Origin: Syngnathus acus
Lineage: Eukaryota; Chordata; Actinopteri; Syngnathiformes; Syngnathidae
Length of the DNA stretch: 64,000 bases
Direction: 5' to 3'
Assembly: GCF_901709675.1 (NCBI RefSeq)
Contig: NC_051105.1
Location: 14,456,604-14,520,603, forward strand
The notes beneath the pieces are model-generated. The model saw only the letters and a program-made list of their open reading frames with translations, ran no database searches and was not told the DNA's origin. Shown piece after piece: positions 30,958 to 41,974 of this stretch. The translations under genes were made by a program, and so were the position numbers. The number at the start of each line of letters is the position of its first letter. Position 1 is the first letter of the stretch.

Positions 30958-31992
30958 ATGTTTTGGAGCGACCGCGACCTATTCAGGCAGACCAGAAACA
31001 CACTGAACCGAGAGGTCAGGAAAGCCAGGAGGTGTTACGGGGAGAACCTGAAGAGACACCTCTCTGCCAATCCTGATCCCTCAACAGTGTGGAAAGGTCT
31101 GCAGAGCATCACGGGCTACAAGAAACGAACCCCCCCCCGTCCTGCGGAGAGCCCAAGGCTTGCTAACCAGCTAAACAAGTTCTACTGCAGGTTTGATCGG
31201 TCCTCCCACACAACGGGACTTCCTGCAGCACAATCTACATACTCACCTCTCCCCACAACTGCTCTGTCCACACCTCTATCATTGTTGTCACCCACTCTCT
31301 CTCTTGCAGAGGCCGCGCCCGCACTCCAGGTCCGCGAGGAGGAAGTGCGCCAGATGTTCCGGAGACAAAAGACCAGGAAGGCACCGGGCCCAGACGGCGT
31401 GTCACCTTCCTGCTTGAAAGTCTGCGCTGAGCAGCTGGCGCCCACCTTTGCACGGATCTTCAACCGTTCTCTGGAGCTGTGTGAGGTGCCCTCGTGCTTC
31501 AAGAGCTCCACCATCGTTCCAGTGGCCAAGAAGCCCGCCATCACAGGTTTGAATGACTATAGACCCGTCGCACTGACATCTGTGGTCATGAAATCTTTCG
31601 AGAGGTTAGTGCTGAACCACCTGAAGGAGGTCACGGGCCCCCTGCTTGACCCCCTCCAGTTTGCCTACCGGGCAAACAGGTCAGTGGATGATGCGGTCAA
31701 CATGGGACTGCACTACATCCTGCACCACCTGGACACCCCAGGAACGTACGCCAGGATCCTGTTCGTGGACTTCAGCTCGGCGTTCAACACCATCGCTCCT
31801 GACATCCTCCAACAGAAGCTCATCCAGCTTGCGGTGCCTGCCTCCACCTGTCAGTGGATCACCAGCTTCCTGACCAACAGGAGACAGCGTGTGAGGCTGG
31901 GGGGCATCACATCTGACACCCGGACCACCAATACTGGAGCCCCTCAGGGGTGCGTTCTCTCCCCCACTGCTCTTCTCTCTCTACACCAATGA
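30958..31992 (+). pseudogene. LINE-C RT, first part
   Basis: Linker DRDLFRQTRNTLNREVRKAR, then APGPDGVSPSCLKVCAEQLA, LNDYRPVALTSVVMKSFERL, motif A ([16 protein letters not shown]) and motif B (NTGAPQGCVLSP). One extra base in the C-run at about 31963 throws the frame off just after motif B. Confidence 0.85.
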
Positions 31993-32014
31993 TTTCTCCT
32001 CAGCTGACTCTCCT

Positions 32015-32713
32015 GTGAAGCTCCTGAAGTATGCAGACACCACTCTCATCGGACTGATCCAGGATGGTGATGAGACTGCGTACAGACAGGAGGTGGAGCG
32101 ACTGGTCCACTGGTGCAGCCAAAACCACCTGGAGCTGAACCCGCTCAAGACCGTGGAGATGACAGTGGATTTCAGGCGAGTCCCTTCACCACTTTTACCC
32201 CTCACTATCCGCAGTAATACTATTCTCTCCACAGACACCTTCAAGTTCCTGGGAACCACAATCTCTCGGGACCTGAAATGGACCGGCCACATAGACTCTG
32301 TCCGGAAGAAGGCCCAGCAGAGGCTGTACTTCCTGAGACAGCTCAAGAGGTTCAACCTGCCGCGAGAGCTTCTGAAGACCTTCTACACTGCCATCATCCA
32401 GTCTGTCCTCTGCACCTCCATCACTGTCTGGTTTGGATCGGCCTCCAAACAAGACAAGCACAGACTGCAACGGACAATCAGGACTGCAGAAAAGATCATT
32501 GGAATCAACCTCCCATCTATCCAAGACTTGTACCTGTCCAGGACCAGGAAACGTGCAAGGAACATCTCTACAGACCCTTCTCACCCAGGTTGCAGTCTGT
32601 TTGAACTACTCCCCTCCGGACGGCGTTACAGAGCTCGGTACGCCAAAACCAGCAGACACAGAGACAGCTTTTTCCCCCAGGCTGTTGCTCTGATGAACTC
32701 ACACCACTCTTAG
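32015..32713 (+). pseudogene. LINE-C RT, second part with altered YADD box
   Basis: 232 codons. Motif C reads LLKYADTTLIGLIQ, one Asp codon short of the normal YADD, so the metal-binding pair is incomplete. Then come NHLELNPLKTVEMTVDFRR, TFKFLGTTISRDLKWTGHID and the C-terminal block HPGCSLFELLPSGRRYRAR. The stop at 32711 is the family stop. Confidence 0.85.
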
Positions 32714-33073
32714 AGTCTCAGAGTCATTACTGTGCAATAACATCCTGCTCTCCACACCTTGTTTGAATTTGTCTACACTGTTTGTACTATATGTCCTCTC
32801 TGCATCCATTGCAGCCTGGTCATCCTGGAAGAGGGACCTTCCCATCTGTGGTCTCTTCTCAAGGTTCTCATTTCCCCTAGCTGGAGTTTTGAGTTTTTCC
32901 TTGCCCTTTTGGGAGTTTAAGATCAGGGGATGTTTGAGAATATTTGCCATTTTTCACATGTCCTGTGTTGTTAGTCACCTAAATGTTGAACAGAGGGTGT
33001 GATTTACCGAAGTCAAATTCCTTGTTTGGCACGCTCAAACATGGCGAATAAAAACTCTTGAATCTTGAATCTT

Positions 33074-33393
33074 ATGTACTAGATCTGTGGAATAACGACG
33101 AGGCTGACGTCAGCGGCGCACGCGCGGCGCTGTTGACAAAGGACGAGGAATTTGATCGATGGATTTAATGATTTGGAGTGACAGATGTTTGATAATATTG
33201 TTGTTTATATGATAGTTATTTGATATATACTTTATATATCGTTATATGGGTCTGTGGAATATTTAGAACTGCAACTCACGACAAGTGCGACGTCAGCGGC
33301 GCGGCGCATACGCGGCATCGTTTACATAAAGGACGATCGATGAATTTATTGAATTGGAGTGACAGATGATTTGATAAACGTGTTATTTATGTA
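33074..33393 (+). mobile_element. PG-B outer copy, left remnant
   Basis: It matches the interior of PG-B (ACTAGATCTGTGGAATAACG onward) up to TTATTTATGTA, where a second PG-B has inserted. Its own 5' half is absent because LINE-C sequence directly precedes it. Confidence 0.75.
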
Positions 33394-34642
33394 CCGTAAT
33401 TTTCGGACTATAAGTCGCTCCGGAGTACAAGTCGCATCAGCCATAAAATGCCCAAAAAAGTGAAAAAAAAACATAAGTCGCTCCGGAGTATAAGTCGCAT
33501 TTTGGGGGGCAATTTATTCGACAAAATCCAACACCAAGAACGAGCAACAACAGGCTAAACGATAGGTATGCTAACGTGACAAACACAAACGAAGAGCTGA
33601 GAACGGCCCTGACGTAAAATTCAGAGTTATTCAAAAAACTATTACATAACTAACACGTTAATAAAACCATCTGTGTCACTCCAATTCATTAAATCCATCG
33701 ATCGTCCTTTTTCAACAATGCGTGCGCGCCGCTGACGGCGCTTGCACTTCAAAATATTCCACAGGCCCATATAACGATATATAAATTATATATCAAATAA
33801 CTATTATATAAGCAATAATGTTGTCAAACCATCTGTGTCACTCCAAATCATTAAATCCATCGATCGTCCTTTGTCAACAATGGGTGCGCTCAAACTATTC
33901 CACAGGCCCATATAACGATATAGAAATTAGATATCAAATAAATATTATATAAGCAATAGTATTATCAAACCATCTGTACACTCTAAATCATTAAATCAAT
34001 CAATCAAATTCCTCGTCCTTTGTCAACAACGCCGCGCGTGCGCCCCGACGTCAGCCTCGTCGTTATTCCACAGATCTACTATATAACTATATTGTAGCGT
34101 TAACAAAGTTCAAGGAAAGACGTGGGTTTGGTAAACGGCTCTTTATTTAACAAAACAAACTTCCAGGCGTGTGGCGGCGTGGACTTCCAGCCACGGAAGT
34201 GGAAGAGAGCTCCATAGAATAGGACCGGGCGTGCGTAAAAGCCATGACCGAGCCCTATCCACCATCCCCGGACAGCCACCCGGCCGAGCGCCGGCCCCAG
34301 ACTTCCATCCACGGAGGTGAAAGAGAGCTCAATAGAATAGGACCGAGCGTGCGTAAAAGCCATAATAGTTTTTCAAACCTTCTGTGTCACTCCAAATCCT
34401 TCGTCATCTTCGTCATCCCGTGATCAATCTTTGTCCTTTATGTAAACAACCGCCGCGAATTTCACTTGAAATTCAAATTACAGTAATCCCTTGCTACATC
34501 GCGGTTCGTTTATCGCAGTTTCACTTTTGTTTTTTTTTTTGAAAGTTTTTGAAAAAAACCCACATAAGTCGCTCCTTATTATAAGTCGCCCCCCCACCCA
34601 AACTATTAAAAAAAAACGCGACTTATAGTCCGAAAATTACGG
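33394..34642 (-). mobile_element. PG-B, complete copy inserted in PG-B
   Basis: About 1.25 kb, minus orientation, from CCGTAATTTTCGGACTATAA to GTCCGAAAATTACGG, flanked by TA (33392-33393 and 34643-34644). The outer copy reads continuously across it (GTTATTTATG-TA-ATAGTTATTT). Confidence 0.85.
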
Positions 34643-34890
34643 TAATAGTTATTTGAATAACTCTGAATGTTACGTCAGGCCCGTTCTCAGTCTTCGTTTG
34701 TGTTTATGTCACGTTAGCATATCTATCGTTTAGCCTGTTCTTGCTCGTTCATGTCTATTCTTGGTGTTGGATTTTGTCGAATAAATTTCCCCCAAAATGC
34801 GACTTATATGTGGGGTTTTTTCACTTTATTGTGCATTTTATGGCTAATGCGAAGTATATTCCGGAGCGACTTTTAGTCCGAAAAATATGG
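34643..34890 (+). mobile_element. PG-B outer copy, right remnant
   Basis: It continues the outer PG-B from ATAGTTATTTGAATAACTC to its decayed terminus AGTCCGAAAAATATGG plus TA. Confidence 0.8.
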
Positions 34891-34979
34891 TACATTTGGT
34901 GTCATACCGAGTTAAAATTTTCTCAAACTTTTCAAACTTTTGCTGTAAGCAATTGGAAGATGCTTGAAAAGTGACTAAA

Positions 34980-35522
34980 TAAGCTATGAGGAAGTGTTGT
35001 AGCTGATAAGGAGGTGGGCAAAGGAACCATCTGCTACAGGATTTACGGTCTATTCCTCCAGTCCAAATCCAACCAAGATTAGAGAATCTTCTTTAAAACA
35101 GGAAGCAATCAATGGGATAGCCCCTGTCATAAATGGTCTTTGGTCAGGAGGAATCATTAGGAAGTGCTCAGACTCTCCTTGCAAACACTCCTATTTGCCC
35201 AGTTCAAAAGGGCAATAAAATTGACTGGTGAATGATACAAGATTTGGAAAAAGCAGACAAAGAACAATCCTTGGCAGATAGTATGATCAGAGCACTCAAA
35301 CTGAAAGATGTGTCAAATGCAAATTTACTGCCGCCTGATCTTTCTTCCCCACAGGTCAACAACTGCTCCAAGCCAGGAGACTGGAACGACATAAAGGTCG
35401 TCAAAAAGGACAAACTGGGCCAGACACGGTGGGAGGGACCATTTCAAGTCGCTGACTACCCCCACCGCAGAAAAATTGCTGAAAGGCCCAGCTGGATTCA
35501 CTTCAGCCACTGCAAGTTGTAG
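34980..35522 (+). pseudogene. ERV-2 pol remnant: RT start joined to integrase C-terminus
   Basis: The first part (about 35090-35250) has the opening of a gammaretrovirus-like RT (a Pro-rich segment, then the CSDSPC block), with a frame shift and a stop at 35255 or earlier. It passes directly into integrase C-terminal sequence (35232-35522): KPGDWNDIKVVKKDKLGQ, RWEGPFQVADYP and ERPSWIHFSHCKL. RT palm, RNase H and the integrase core are deleted. The last 45 bases overlap the env frame. Confidence 0.7.
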
Positions 35523-36648
35523 AGAGTGCTGGACCCCTAATTTCGGAGTGGTGGTGAAGCCTGACTACAAAGGGGCCTCATTGTTTAGGGTGGGGCGTCT
35601 CAATGTTGGTGAGGAATTCAACGATCCCCACTCTGAAGGCAAGGGGATGTCCCGGTGTCTCTGCCATCCTAGTAGCAATGGGGCTCCACATGACAGGTGG
35701 ATCTGCTGCGTTGTGGTTGGAGCGTGCTATGGTCTATGGGCTCTTCTGAATAGATCGATTGACAATGTCAACCGAGGAAAAGATGATCACATGATGAGAA
35801 CATTGAGGACTGGTCATGGGACCACAGAAACCCATACGAAACTAACACTTGGTACCAGTATGTGAAGTTCACTTTGAGGTCCCACACACAGGAGGGATGC
35901 TATGTGTGTTCCAAACTCCACCCTTCCGCCACGCAAGTTCACCTGGAGGCCAAAGTGATGAATGTCACTGACTCGAAATGCATGGCCTCTATGGGAGGAG
36001 TTTGATTTCCACACTGTGCTGTCACAGTCAGTGATGCTAGCTCTACTGCCCTGGACTCACAGAAAGAAACCTGTGATCAAACTCTTTTGGATTGATCTCA
36101 ATGTGACTGTTGAAGGACGAAAGATGCCACAAGTGGCCTATACAGAGAGGCCACCTGGAGTGAACTACATGTGTAACATCCAAGGAAAGGAAACCCACAC
36201 ATGGATTGACGATGACTGCTCTCCAGGAGGAAACTGGATGGGAGCTTTGGACAACACGGCTGAGTGTCAGGATAGGACAGCCATTTCAAGTGGAGTGGGC
36301 TCCCCAGCCAACATGGCTGCACCATCAAACGGAACCTACTTCATACAGAATGGCTGGTGGCTTTGTGGTCACAAGGGTTGTCCGATGCTGCCCGCCAACT
36401 GGACAGGAGTGTGTGCACCAGTGTGGGTAACAGACCACACCTGAAGATACTGCATCATCAGATGACAACGGCACACAACTCTCCTGGATGTAGACTCAGG
36501 GCTGATGCGACCTTTGACCCTCATGACCCTGTATGCGGTACGAATGTCCCAGACGGCCATAAAGTATGGTCCGTCGGTGACAAAGCTTCATGCGCTTTTT
36601 CCTTGGATTGGAGATAGCAAAAAAATCAATCCTAATAGAGACACTGAA
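35476..36648 (+). pseudogene. ERV-2 env remnant (surface part)
   Basis: It begins inside the end of pol, as in gamma-type viruses. A hydrophobic stretch near 35700-35750 (ICCVVVGACYGLWALL) may be the signal peptide. Further on, in shifting frames, come a Trp/Tyr-rich segment with NVT glycosylation sequence and many Cys (35800-36000), and a second block (36070-36440) rich in Cys, Trp and N-x-T sites (NVT, NGT, NWT). At least three frame changes and several stops are present. The fusion and membrane part is missing; PG-A starts at 36652. Confidence 0.6.
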
Positions 36649-36651
36649 CTA

Positions 36652-37340
36652 CAGTCAAAACTCGGTTTTCGACCACAATCCATTCCAGAAGGCGGTTCGA
36701 GAAGCGAATCGGTCGAATTCCGAATCTATTTTTCCCATTGCAAATAATGGAAAAAATTTTATTCCGTTCCAAGACTAAAAAAAAAAATCCTTTTTTTTTA
36801 AGCATTTTTTCATTTGTGCAATTTTGTCCGAACCCGCATCTGCAGCGCACCGCCGAACGCGCAACCGTAGCGCGTTGCCCACCGCGCAACTGCACCGCGC
36901 TGGTTGCATTATTGTGACAGAGGCGTCGCTGAAATTTAGAAAATATTTTGAAAGTCCTGATGTACTTTCCAAAATTTAAGTGGACCTCAGTGTGCAGGGA
37001 GCTTAATCTGGTCCGATTGTGCAACCGCAGCGCGCCGGGCGCTCACTGTCGCATTGCTTTAAGAGCGTCTTTGTGTTTTAGGATGGCTTTACTGCTCCCA
37101 CTTGCTTTCTTTGGAGGCATGATTAGGGGTTAATACAATCCTCAAAGTAACTAAATACAATAACTACAGAGTCAGTCGGCATCCGGGCCGCGCGGTCGGG
37201 TTTTCGCGGGTCCTCCCGGCTCATCTCGCGAGGTTCGACCTCCGAATTTTGTTCAACAACCGAAGCAAAAAATTTCGAATTTTTTGTTCAAATTCCGATT
37301 TGTTCGAGAACCGGGACAATCGGAAACTGAGGTTTGACTG
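36652..37340 (+). mobile_element. PG-A Tigger-like MITE
   Basis: Full length, from CAGTCAAAACTCGG to GAGGTTTGACTG, TA on both sides. The left flank is ERV-2 env; the right flank is the interior of the hAT MITE known from 51522-54075. Confidence 0.85.
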
Positions 37341-37342
37341 TA

Positions 37343-37468
37343 AAATAAATAGATGCAGCTCACTGACAAGTGCCGCTATTTGAGCTAATTTTAGAACAGT
37401 CATGCGGGCGACTCATGCGGTCCTCACGGGCGACCTGGTGCCCGCGGGCACCGTGTTGGTGACCCCTG
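37343..37468 (+). mobile_element. hAT MITE, right end
   Basis: It matches 53957-54075: GATGCAGCTCACTGACAAGT to GTGTTGGTGACCCCTGG. The left half of this element is missing. Confidence 0.75.
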
Positions 37469-37546
37469 GTCTAGACCCCGAATGTAAGACGACCCCCACT
37501 CTTATTTCAATGCAAAAAACTTCGTCTTATATTCGGGCGAATACGG
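37469..37546 (+). mobile_element. PG-F pogo-like element, right end
   Basis: CCCCGAATGTAAGACGACCC followed by CGTCTTATATTCGGGCGAAT and ACGG plus TA. The two arms form an inverted pair about 40 bp apart. Confidence 0.6.
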
Positions 37547-37548
37547 TA

Positions 37549-38270
37549 AGTCTCATACATATGACGCATTGTATTTTTGTATCAGTAGGCTGTTCAATGT
37601 TTTTCTGAAAGTCTTTAGATTTGCACACATCTTGACTTCTGCATTTAATTTTTCCAGTATTTAACACAAGTGTGTAAGTGTGTAACTTCTTAATGTTGTG
37701 TTTATTTGCAGGTGCTCAAATATCAACTGTCCTCTGAGCCTAAGGTTATTTTGTCTCGTTCTGAATAGATTTTGTATGGTAAAAAGCATGTCAACTCTAG
37801 AGACATTATACATGTTAGCTCATGAAGTGTATATAATATCTTGCAGCTTGAGCCTTAAGAAACAATTCGTTTGTGTGGAAAGTGTAGGATTTGTTGTGAA
37901 TAGTCCGTATCGCCGATTTTTGAGGTTTAATGAGAGTGCCACCTAGAGTGCAAAAATAAAAATCAATCCTGGTATGTTTAACCTGGGCCTAGGAAAATTG
38001 GCAGGCACATGTACCACTCCAAGACATACAAACGTTCAATTGCAGCCATAGTCTAAAAGTCTAAAATGAACAGAAGTTGTGAATTTTTGAATGTCTAACT
38101 TCATCCATTGATTTTTGCATGAGTTTTGCACCCTTGTCATGGAGGGTTCATACAATTGACTTCAAACTAGAATGACAACAACTGTAAAGTTTTCGAAACG
38201 CTATAAAATACAGGGATGAGAATGGCAAATGTGAAAAAGCACGGAAAAGTAGCGGGGGGTATACAGTCAA
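37549..38270. other. No recognisable gene
   Basis: AT-rich sequence with a chance frame at 37698-37946. The last 50 bases (GATGAGAATGGCAAATGTGA) recur at 9122-9141, so at least this part is repeated. Confidence 0.5.
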
Positions 38271-38273
38271 ACC

Positions 38274-38858
38274 GAGGTTTCGAACGTCCCGGTTCTCAAA
38301 CAAATCGGAATTCGAACGAAAAATTCGAGATTGTTTTGCTTCGGTTGTCGAACAGAATTCGGAGGTCGAACCTCACGAGATGAGCCGAGAGGACCCGAGA
38401 AAACCCGACCATGCGGCCCGGATGCCGACTGACTCCTTTCGTTATCGTATTTTCGTTACTTTGAGGATTGTATTAACCCCTTATCATGCCTCCAAAGAAA
38501 GCAAATGGGTGCAGTAAAGCCATCCTAAAACACAAAGACGCTCTTAAAGCAATGCGACAGTGAGCGCCCGGCGCGCTGCAGTTGCGCGATCGGACCAAGT
38601 TAAGCTCCCTGTGCACTGAGGTCCACTTAAATTTTGGAAAGTACATTAGACCTTTAAATATACGCGCTACGGTTGCACGTTCGGTGGTGCGCTGCAGTTG
38701 CAGTTGAAAAAATGCTTAAAACAGGCGTTTTTTTTAGTCTTGGAACGGATTAAAATTTTTTCCATTATTTGTAATGGGAACAATAGATTCGGAATTTGAC
38801 AGATTCACTTCTCGAACCGCCTTCTGGAACAGATTGTGGTCGAAAACCGAGGTTTGAC
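38274..38858 (-). mobile_element. PG-A Tigger-like MITE, inverted
   Basis: From CAGTCAAACCGAGG to CGAAAACCGAGGTTTGAC. The final TG is lost and the next TA is shared with the PG-B at 38861. A segment in the middle is shorter than in the 23.3 kb copy. Confidence 0.8.
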
Positions 38859-38860
38859 TA

Positions 38861-39745
38861 CCGTAATTTTCGGACTACAAGTCGCATCAGCCATAAAATG
38901 CCCAAAAAAGTGAAAAAAAACATACATATATAAGTCGCTCCGGAGTATAAGTCGCATTTTGGGGGGCAATTTATTCGACAAAATCCAACACCAAGAACAG
39001 TCATGAACGAGCAACAACAGGCTAAGCGATAGGTATGCTAACGTGACATAAACACAAACGAAGAGCTGAGAACGGCCCTGACGTAACATTCAGTTATTTA
39101 AAAAAAACGATTACATAAATAACACGTTTATAAAACCCTCTGTGTCACTCCAATTCATTAAATCCATCGATCGTCCTTTGTCAACAATGGGTGCGCGCGG
39201 CTGACGGCGCTTGCACTTCAAAATATTCCACAGGCCCATATAACGATATATAAATTAGAAATCAAATAACTATTATATAAGCAATAATATTATGAAACCA
39301 TTTGTGCACTCTAAATCATTAAATCCATCGATAAAATTCCTCGTCCTTTGTCAACAACGCCGCGCGTGAGCCCTGACGTCAGCCTCGTCATTATTCCACA
39401 GATCTAGTATATAACTAGATTGTAGCGTTAACAAAGTACAAGAAAAGACGTGGGTTTGGTAAACGGCTCTTTATTTAACAAAACAAACTTCCAGGCGTGT
39501 GGCGGTGTGGACTTCCAGCCATGGAGGTGGAATAGGACCGGGCGTGCGTAAAAGCCATGACCGAGCCCCATCCACCGTCCCCGGACAGCCACCCGGCCGA
39601 GCGCCGGCCCTCGACTTCCATCCACGGAGGTGAAAGAGATCTCCGTAGAGTAGGACCGGGCGTGGGTAAAAGCCATTTCAAACCTTTTGTGTCACTCCAA
39701 ATCCTTAAATCCTTCAAACTCTTCGTCCGCCGTGTCATCGTCGCG
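38861..39745 (-). mobile_element. PG-B pogo-like element, truncated
   Basis: Collinear with the reverse complement of PG-B from its terminus CCGTAATTTTCGGACTACAA to the CTTCGTCCGCCGTGTCA block. The other end is missing and is replaced by a GC-rich piece. Confidence 0.8.
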
Positions 39746-39825
39746 GCGGGCGGGGAATGCTCGCGAGTCGCCGAGGCTAACGTTGCCCGGCCAGCTAGCC
39801 TGAAAATACTATAACACTATAAATC

Positions 39826-40600
39826 CATCCATCCATCTTCTTCCGCTTATCCGGGGTCGGGTTGCGGGGGCAACAGCTTTAGGAGGGCCTCCCGGACTTC
39901 CCTCTCCCCAGCCACTTCGTCCAGCTCATCCCAAGGCGTTACCAAGCCAGCTGAGAGACAGTCTCTCCAGGGTCGTCCACAGGGCCTCCTGCCGGTGGGA
40001 CCTGCCCGGAACACCTCCCCATGGAGGCGTCCAAGAGGCATCCTGATGAGACACCCGAGCCACCTCTGAGCTGTCAGGACCCGTCCCCCCACCCGAAGGC
40101 AGAGGGACGCTACCCTCTCGTTCACTGGGGTGAACCCCAATGTGCAGGCGCCCAGCCGGGGGGCAATAAGTATACCCACACCTGCTCGACGCCTCTCACC
40201 GTGGGCAACTCCAGAGTGGAAGAGAGTATAGCCCATCTTGGGCGGGCTTGTACCAGACTGTGTGTGGAGGCAAGTCCAACTATGTCTAGTCGGACCCTTT
40301 CTGCCTCGCACACCAGTTCGGCTCCTTTCCAGCCACATAGGTGACAGTCCATGTCCCAAGAGCCAGCTTCTGCAGCCGAGGATCGGACCGCCAAGGTCCC
40401 TGCCTTTGGCCGCCGCCCAGCTCACTTTGCACCCGACCCCTTTGGTCCCTCCCACAGGTGGTGAGCCCATGGGAAGGATGGACCCACATTTCCTTTTCGG
40501 GCTGTGCCTGGCTGGGCCCCATGGGCGAAGGCCCGGTCACCAGACGCTCGCCTTCGAGCCCCACCTCCAGGCCTGGCTCCAGAGGGAAAACTAAGTCCAT
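39826..40600 (-). mobile_element. Rex3 deletion derivative (endonuclease joined to 3' end)
   Basis: The 3' part (39826-40072) has the GATG tail and the last ~80 codons. At about 40073 it jumps to the endonuclease region (40073-40600), including the leader that precedes the endonuclease. The linker and the whole RT are missing. A frame of 207 codons (40470-39847) stays open across the junction. The leader extends about 90 bp beyond the start of the 4442-7507 copy. Confidence 0.8.
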
Positions 40601-40619
40601 ATATTGTTTTCTTCATAAA

Positions 40620-40978
40620 GGCGGCTCGGTGGAGCACTGGTTAGCACGTCAGCCGCACAGTTAGGAGGGTGCCGGTTCGATTTCATCTCCGACCCTCCCT
40701 GTGTGGAGTTTGCATGTTCTCCCTGTGCCCGCGTGGGTTTTCTCTGGGCACTCCGGTTTCCTCTCACATCCCAAAAACATGCTTGGTAGGCCAATTGAGC
40801 ACTCCAAATTGCCACAAGGTGTGAGTGCAAGTGCGGATAGTTGTTCGTCTCTGTGTGCCCCGCGATCGGCTGGCAAACGGTTCAGGGTGTCCCCCGCCTA
40901 CTGCCCGATGACTGCTGGGATAGGCTCCAACACACCCGCGACCCCCGTGGGGACAATTGTTATAGAGAATGGACGGAT
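40620..40978 (+). mobile_element. SINE1
   Basis: Head GCGGCTCGGTGGAGCACTGG (box A region), box B GGTTCGATTTC, body TGCATGTTCTCCCTGTGCCC, and 3' end GAGAATGGACGGAT. It begins 20 bp from the 5' side of the Rex3 derivative. Confidence 0.8.
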
Positions 40979-41128
40979 AAAATACTATAAAATATAATAA
41001 AATACTAAATACTATAAAACAGCGTCAGGGCATTGAATTTAGCATTTCATATGCGGATCTTCTTAATAACTCACCTGCACATAATTCAGAAAATCTGAAA
41101 CGTTACATGTTTAGTCTAAAAACATCTA

Positions 41129-41712
41129 CCGTATTTTCCGGACTATAAATCAGAGTTTTATTTTCATAGTTCATCCTTTGGCCAGGGGTGTGATTTATAC
41201 TCTGGAGTGACTTGTGTGAAATTATTAACACATTTTTATATCATTTCACATGTTATTTTCACACTAAACCGCAAGAGGGCACTCTCGACCTGTGGAATAA
41301 TTGGACTGCAAACTGACAATGAATCTGACATAAGTAACGTAGAAGAGGAAGCGCTGCAACTTCTCCCTCCGGAGTTAGCGAAGTTCTTTAAAAGTGATAG
41401 AGGATGAAGATTTCATCGGATTTAGTGATTTGGAGTGACACGGATGGTTTGGTTAATTTGTTAGCATGTTATTTATGCTATAGTATACCGCACAATTATT
41501 CAGCCTGTTGTTGTCTCTATTCTATTTTTATTTTAAATTGCCTTTCAAAATGACCTGTCTGTTCTTGATGTTGGATTTTATCAAATAAATTTCTCCCAAA
41601 AACGGACTTATACTCCAGTGCAACTTGTATACGTCTTTTCCTTCTTTATTAGGCATTCTATGGCTGCTGCAACGTGTACTCCGTACTTGTACGTATATTC
41701 CGGAAAATACGG
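41129..41712 (+). mobile_element. PG-B-related MITE, divergent, complete
   Basis: 584 bp from CCGTATTTTCCGGACTATAA to ATTCCGGAAAATACGG, TA on both sides. The interior has the PG-B words GATTTGGAGTGACACGGATG and TGTTGGATTTTATCAAATAA. A short frame (41207-41407) resembles the acidic end of a transposase but is not supported further. Confidence 0.75.
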
Positions 41713-41719
41713 TAAATGG

Positions 41720-41972
41720 TAATATCTTATACCTATAGCGCCACTTAGTGATACGAAATCTAATTCTTTACACTTTGATGTACTGCAACAAATCCAACAA
41801 AAAAATTGTCAGAATAGCCTCAAGATTTTGATCATGCTCATGCGTTAAATTTTGTGATATGAAAGGTGTGGCTATTCCAGTCCAAAAAGATTACTTTCAT
41901 TATTTAGGCAAACGGCTGTGATATTAGAAAGGGTGAAAATATAAGGGGGTCTTAATACTTTTGTACCCACTG
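41720..41972 (+). mobile_element. Tc1/mariner-like right end
   Basis: It ends AATACTTTTGTACCCACTG beside a TA, a terminus typical of a fish Tc1-like family. The extent leftward is a guess. Confidence 0.45.
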
Positions 41973-41974
41973 TA

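Larger units (their letters stand above)
30958..33073 (+). mobile_element. LINE-C, 5'-truncated L2/Rex1-like LINE
   Basis: 2.1 kb with the linker, the RT, the C-terminal block and a full 3' UTR ending in TTGAATC repeats (33055-33073). The endonuclease is missing. Other pieces of the same LINE are at 18229-18530 and 48011-48473. Inserted in the gag of ERV-2, with no visible target duplication because the right side is PG-B rather than ERV. Confidence 0.85.
29166..36649 (+). mobile_element. ERV-2, degraded gamma/epsilon-like provirus (tRNA-His primer site)
   Basis: An endogenous retrovirus with 5' LTR, primer site, leader, gag start, collapsed pol and partial env, in the sense direction. No 3' LTR is visible; the right side is cut by PG-A at 36652. 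The interior is interrupted by LINE-C (30958-33073) and by a PG-B pair (33074-34890). Stop codons and frame shifts are present in every remaining gene. The pol C-terminus overlaps the env start, as in gammaretroviruses. The primer-site type and long leader also fit gamma/epsilon-like fish ERVs. Confidence 0.8.

Noticed and set aside
37698-37946. 82-codon frame after an AG that could be a splice acceptor
   Set aside because: No pyrimidine tract, no known motif, Cys/Leu-rich chance composition.
39826-40978. Rex3 derivative and SINE1 inserted together between AAAATACTATA repeats
   Set aside because: The flanking sequence itself is a run of ACTATAAA-like repeats, so the match cannot be told from local repetition.
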